NCBI GenBank assembly: GCA_934489735.1
Contig: CAKSSR010000045.1
Span: 1-9,590, forward strand
Direction: 5' to 3'
DNA: 9,590 bases
Origin: an uncultured Eubacteriales bacterium
Lineage (GTDB): Bacteria; Bacillota; Clostridia; Oscillospirales; Acutalibacteraceae
Each line of letters begins with the position of its first letter. Position 1 is the stretch's first letter. The translations under genes and the position numbers were made by a program. The notes under the pieces are model-generated. The model was not told the origin of the DNA, did not search any database, and was given only the letters and a program-made list of their open reading frames with translations. This document shows positions 6,265 through 9,590 of this stretch, piece by piece.

Positions 6265-6307
6265 TTAAAAAAACGAAAGATAGAGCCATCCAATGACAAC
6301 TCTATCT
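6265..6307 (-). terminator. Intrinsic terminator of the LRR gene
   Basis: On the minus strand AGATAGAG/CTCTATCT arms (6300-6307 and 6278-6285) can extend inward by wobble and normal pairs to about 13 bp with a 4-nt loop. They are followed by TTTCG and seven T (6267-6273). It lies about 145 nt after the stop codon at 6452. The intervening 6308-6451 holds no ORF or RNA that I can recognise. Confidence 0.8.
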
Positions 6308-6451
6308 CAAAAAATCTTAACTATTTCGAATAATCCAATATACAGACCGTCATAATTCTATGTTAAATCCCTGTCTGTCCTTAGCAATTCATTACATCGT
6401 CCTTATTCTTTTTCAAGATTTCCCAATCCGTACTTAACTTAATCTAAATTT

Positions 6452-9277
6452 TTAATACTCGATCTCAACGGAAACTCCCTCTAAGTTACTTTCTCTCAAA
6501 TTTTCTTCTATCATTTTCTTTTGATAGTCATTTCCAGTAATAATTATTCTTAATTCTTTGCAGCCGTAAAATACATTATAGCCAATTTCGTTAATTGATT
6601 TTAATTTTACGCCTTTTAAGTTGCTACAATTGCAGAAAGCACATCCTCCTATTGTCTGTACTCCCGACAGATCAATATATTCTAAACCCTTACAATTTTC
6701 AAATGCCTTTTCACCTATGCAAACCACATTACTACTTTCAGTACATCCAACTGTAGTCAATGCCTCACAACCGTAAAACGCACCTCTGCCTATCCATTTT
6801 ACTTTCGATAAATTGATACTTTCCAAATGCTCACAGTATAAAAATGCATTTTCTCCGATAATAATCTCATTACTTCTTTCCATATTTGTAATTGTAGTTA
6901 GCTGTCTACAATGTGACAATCCCATTTTCTCTATTAATTTTATATTCGAAAAATCAATTTCTTTGAACATACATCCACTGAATGCTTCTTCATGTATTAC
7001 TTCTACTAAATCCAAGTTTATTCTACATAGTTTTCCAGCTGTATTTTCTCCAAAAGCATGTGCAGGAATTTCAGTTATTTCGTTACATAAGCAAACCATT
7101 AATGGCCTTATTTCATAAAACATTTCTTCTAGCTTACCATTTAGTTCCCCTTTGCTTTCTATTCTTATCACTTTATATCCGTCTATGTATTCGGCCTCAT
7201 CTTGATCATAATCCTTGTCTGGATTATTCACAGAATACTTAACCTTTCCTCCCACATATATATCAATTTGTTGTTTTAGTCCTGCTCTTTCCAACCTTTT
7301 TGCAACGTATCTTGCTTGATCCTCATTTCCAACTGTTACTTTATTCAAATTGGTACAGTCACTAAACGCTGCACACCCTTTTATTTCTTCTATTGATGAT
7401 AAATCTATGCTTGTCAAACCATAGCAATGCTCAAAAGCTCTTTCTCCTATGCTTCTTACTTTCGATAGATCAATATCCTTTAACCTTCTACAGCTGGAAA
7501 ATGTATTATATTTTATAATAATACCACTGTTTTGTTCCAATCCTTTAACTGTAGTCAAATTCCAACAAGAATTAAATGCCTCTTCACCAATTACTTCTAC
7601 AGATGATAAGTCTATCTCTTCTAATTTGCTACAAGTACAAAAGGCTTCTTTTCCTATTTTTTTCACTCCAGACAAATCAATATCTTTCAAATTATCACAG
7701 TAATTAAATGCAGACTCATCTATTTTAGTACAATTACTTTCCTTCATGCCCTCAACTGAAGTTAAATTTCTACAAGACCCAAATGCTCTTTCACCTATTC
7801 TTTCTACAGCTGATAATTTTATTATCTTTAGATTATCATAAAAGCTACTAAGCCGTACTGAAAGTTCAGTTATTTCTTTACCAAACTCAATTTTTATTGG
7901 TTCTTTAATAGATTTTATTTCTTTCTCTTTTCTATTTAGCTCTTCTATGTCTGTTATTCTTATTACTCTACAACCTTTTTCAAACTCAACTATTTCGATA
8001 TCATAAATAGAGGTCTCAGCTTCTCCAATAAGCACATCAACATGTTGTCTAAACTCACAACTCCAAAATGTATTCCTAACCATTTCCACTTGTTCCTCTG
8101 TTTTTACTACTATTTTTCTTAATTTATTACATCCTTTAAATGCATAATCTCCTAATTCTCTTATATTCGGTATAATAGCTGCTTCCAAATTCTCGCAATT
8201 TTCAAATGCTCTTTCACCAATTCTTTCAATTGATGACAAATTCAAACTTGATACTTCAAAGCATCCTTTAAAGGCACGTGCTCCTATTCCCTTTACTTTC
8301 GATAAGTCAATATTTTTTAGTTCTTTACATCCTTCGAATGCTCTTTCACCTATATTTATATCACCTTCAGCTAGGCTTTCAACTAAAATCAATTCTGTAC
8401 AGTTAGAAAATGCACCTGCCTCCATCAACTTCAAAGAAGATAAATTGATTCTTTTTAATTTCTCGCAACCTTTAAAAGCACCTGCATATATTCTTTCTAC
8501 TTTTGACAAATCAACAGTTTCCAAATTCTTGCACCCAGCAAATGCTTCTCTTTTTATCACCTTCACTGAATCAAAACTAATTTCTTGCAATATTTCAGCA
8601 TCTTTAAATTCGTCCTCAAAAATTTCAGTTACTCTATTCCCTAGTATAATTTTTATTGGCTTTCCTTCTCCTTTCAACTTATCTCGCATCAAAATCCACG
8701 AATCATCTGTATCCATTTTCAATATTCCGTCACTGCCATTACTCTCTTCAACTTCCTTTTTATCTTTTTTATTTATAGAACAATTAACTTCCTCTCCAAC
8801 ATATATATCAATTTGTTGTTTCAGACCACAGGTTTTCAATGCATTTTTTAACAAATCTACTTGTCCTTCTCCTCCAACAACTATACTCTTTAATTTTTTA
8901 CAACCTTTGAATACATTTGCTCCTAATGTGCTTATGTTTGGAATATAAGCCCTCATTAATCTTTTACATCCATCAAACACATTGTCGCCTAACATTTCTA
9001 CTTGAATAAAATTAATATTTTCTAATGATTCGCAACCTTCAAATGCATTACTTTCTATAGTCTTAACTTGTAATAACGATACTTTTTTCAATTGTATACA
9101 TCCACTGAATGCACTATTTCTTATTATTTCAACATTATTTCCAGAAAATTTCTCCAAGTCGTATCTATTTTTAAATGTTTCTTTTTCTATAATCGTCTCA
9201 TCTTCTTCTAAATTAATTTCAATGCTATCTTTAAAATATCTACCAATTCTTCTTTCCAGTGAATCTTTTATTCCCAT
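6452..9277 (-). CDS. BspA-like leucine-rich-repeat protein, 25 TpLRR units
   Basis: 941 residues, almost wholly TpLRR/BspA-type repeats (LRR_5 style) of 22-26 residues with the pattern IGERAFEGCKELKNIDLSKV. I count 25 units with the AF-x-x-C core: four in residues 50-131, then seven in each of three later blocks. Each block ends in a cap like QV.....L...GLKQQIDIYVG (132-161, 389-418, 646-676, 911-941). After caps 1-3 comes a charged spacer leading to a P-I-K-I-x-L/F-G-x-x-I-T-E strand that opens the next block. The N-terminus (MGIKDSLERRIGRYF) has no signal peptide and no membrane segment or sorting motif is visible, so a cytosolic place or non-classical export is likely. Such proteins bind other proteins or host surfaces; no enzyme domain is seen. 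GGAAGGGA at 9288-9295 is the RBS, slightly far (11 nt) from the ATG. Own promoter and terminator. Confidence 0.92.
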   Translation of the reverse strand: MGIKDSLERRIGRYFKDSIEINLEEDETIIEKETFKNRYDLEKFSGNNVEIIRNSAFSGCIQLKKVSLLQVKTIESNAFEGCESLENINFIQVEMLGDNVFDGCKRLMRAYIPNISTLGANVFKGCKKLKSIVVGGEGQVDLLKNALKTCGLKQQIDIYVGEEVNCSINKKDKKEVEESNGSDGILKMDTDDSWILMRDKLKGEGKPIKIILGNRVTEIFEDEFKDAEILQEISFDSVKVIKREAFAGCKNLETVDLSKVERIYAGAFKGCEKLKRINLSSLKLMEAGAFSNCTELILVESLAEGDINIGERAFEGCKELKNIDLSKVKGIGARAFKGCFEVSSLNLSSIERIGERAFENCENLEAAIIPNIRELGDYAFKGCNKLRKIVVKTEEQVEMVRNTFWSCEFRQHVDVLIGEAETSIYDIEIVEFEKGCRVIRITDIEELNRKEKEIKSIKEPIKIEFGKEITELSVRLSSFYDNLKIIKLSAVERIGERAFGSCRNLTSVEGMKESNCTKIDESAFNYCDNLKDIDLSGVKKIGKEAFCTCSKLEEIDLSSVEVIGEEAFNSCWNLTTVKGLEQNSGIIIKYNTFSSCRRLKDIDLSKVRSIGERAFEHCYGLTSIDLSSIEEIKGCAAFSDCTNLNKVTVGNEDQARYVAKRLERAGLKQQIDIYVGGKVKYSVNNPDKDYDQDEAEYIDGYKVIRIESKGELNGKLEEMFYEIRPLMVCLCNEITEIPAHAFGENTAGKLCRINLDLVEVIHEEAFSGCMFKEIDFSNIKLIEKMGLSHCRQLTTITNMERSNEIIIGENAFLYCEHLESINLSKVKWIGRGAFYGCEALTTVGCTESSNVVCIGEKAFENCKGLEYIDLSGVQTIGGCAFCNCSNLKGVKLKSINEIGYNVFYGCKELRIIITGNDYQKKMIEENLRESNLEGVSVEIEY

Positions 9278-9311
9278 CAGTAATCAGTCCCTTCCTTTCA
9301 ATAAACTTTAT

Positions 9312-9346
9312 ATTATAATAATAACATAATTGTAACATCATATCAA
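9312..9346 (-). promoter_or_regulatory. Probable promoter of the LRR gene
   Basis: On the minus strand TTGATA (9341-9346), a 17-nt spacer, then TATTAT (9318-9323) preceded by TG as an extended -10. An alternative TATAAT overlaps at 9312-9317. The TGTTAA repeats of the other promoters are absent, so this gene is probably controlled differently. Confidence 0.55.
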
Positions 9347-9358
9347 CTTTATATAGTC

Positions 9359-9385
9359 AAAAGGCACAACAAATACGTCGTGCCT
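9359..9385 (-). terminator. Hairpin after the right-edge gene
   Basis: Minus strand AGGCACGAC/GTTGTGCCT, a 9-bp stem with one G-U pair and a 6-nt loop, then TTT. It lies 20 nt after the stop codon at 9406. The short T tract makes it a modest terminator. Confidence 0.6.
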
Positions 9386-9405
9386 CAATCTTTTTACCAA
9401 TATTA

Positions 9406-9590
9406 TTAATCTATTGCCTCGTTTGATTCTAATTTTTCTTCCCCATTACTTTTAGTTTCTGATTCAGCTTGTGCTTGCTCCTCTTGCTCTGCTGCGGCCT
9501 TATTATTGTCTGCTTCTTCCGTTTCTAATTTTTCTTCCCCATTACTTTTAGTTTCTGATTCAGCTTGTGCTTGTTCCTTTTGTCCTGCTG
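9406..9590 (-). CDS. C-terminal end of an Ala/Glu/Gln-rich repeat protein
   Basis: Only the last 60 codons and the TAA stop (9406-9408) are in the window; the gene enters from the right edge. The visible part is hydrophilic and acidic, with QAQAESETKSNGEEKLE occurring twice and ending in SNEAID. Such composition suggests an extended or coiled-coil tail rather than an enzyme domain. No LPXTG motif or membrane segment is present at this C-terminus. The reading frame is supported by frame-preserving repeats and by a hairpin just after the stop. Identity cannot be told without the upstream part. Confidence 0.7.
   Translation of the reverse strand, partial: AGQKEQAQAESETKSNGEEKLETEEADNNKAAAEQEEQAQAESETKSNGEEKLESNEAID
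9427..9590 (-). repeat. 96-bp in-frame tandem repeat
   Basis: Bases 9427-9494 match 9523-9590 nearly perfectly at a distance of 96 bp (32 codons). About 1.7 copies are visible and the array may continue beyond the edge. The first 50 bases of the two copies look identical, so the duplication is recent. Confidence 0.85.

Noticed and set aside
6308..6451. Small gene or regulatory RNA between the LRR stop and its terminator
   Set aside because: No ORF with RBS longer than a few codons and no clear structure apart from the terminator; treated as 3' untranslated sequence.
8445..8948. Plus-strand ORF of 167 codons and the smaller ones at 6813-7703
   Set aside because: They lie opposite the LRR repeats, whose regular codon pattern keeps the opposite frame open; no RBS or recognisable protein.

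Overview
This is an AT-rich window (roughly one third G+C by eye) in which every supported gene lies on the minus strand. The strong AAGGAG ribosome binding sites with a fixed 9-nt spacing, the extended -10 promoters, the hairpin terminators, and the Lys-rich signal peptides ending in an A-x-A site point to a low-GC Gram-positive (Firmicutes/Clostridia-like) bacterium. A BspA-type leucine-rich-repeat protein and secreted low-complexity proteins suggest a host-associated lifestyle. Genus and species cannot be told from this sequence.

Layout, in the direction of transcription (right to left). (1) 9590-9406: C-terminal end of an Ala/Glu/Gln-rich protein with a 96-bp tandem repeat, followed by a hairpin. 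(2) 9277-6452: a 941-residue TpLRR/BspA-like protein without a signal peptide, with its own promoter and a strong terminator. It is built from four LRR blocks, each closed by the same ~30-residue cap, with a 257-residue period between the first three caps. (3) 6176-4749: a secreted protein with a conserved N-terminal module and a C-terminal region whose motif order resembles a divergent macro (ADP-ribose-binding) domain. (4) 4603-674: a probable four-gene operon of paralogues (278, 231, 235 and 523 aa) with 37-43-nt gaps. Each starts with nearly the same signal peptide plus transmembrane segment. Three end after the N-terminal module; the last continues into the macro-like domain. (5) 537 to beyond the left edge: a fifth paralogue with a long Lys/Glu/Ser-rich linker, starting a new transcription unit.

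The most interesting signals are two. First, a paralogous, membrane-anchored or secreted protein family combines a near-identical 213-bp 5' block (RBS, signal peptide, membrane segment) with diversified distal parts. Second, the promoters of the three transcription units of this family share an architecture: TGTTAA direct repeats at 11-bp period on the coding strand, placed 28 bp from a perfect extended -10 (TGATATAAT). This fits the TGTWAH-N5-TGTWAH consensus of WalR/VicR and also resembles PhoP boxes, so the units look like one regulon controlled by an OmpR-family response regulator.

How the genes work together is inferred, not shown. A plausible reading is a coregulated set of cell-envelope or secreted proteins, some with an ADP-ribose-type binding or hydrolase fold, next to an LRR protein-interaction scaffold, possibly for host interaction.
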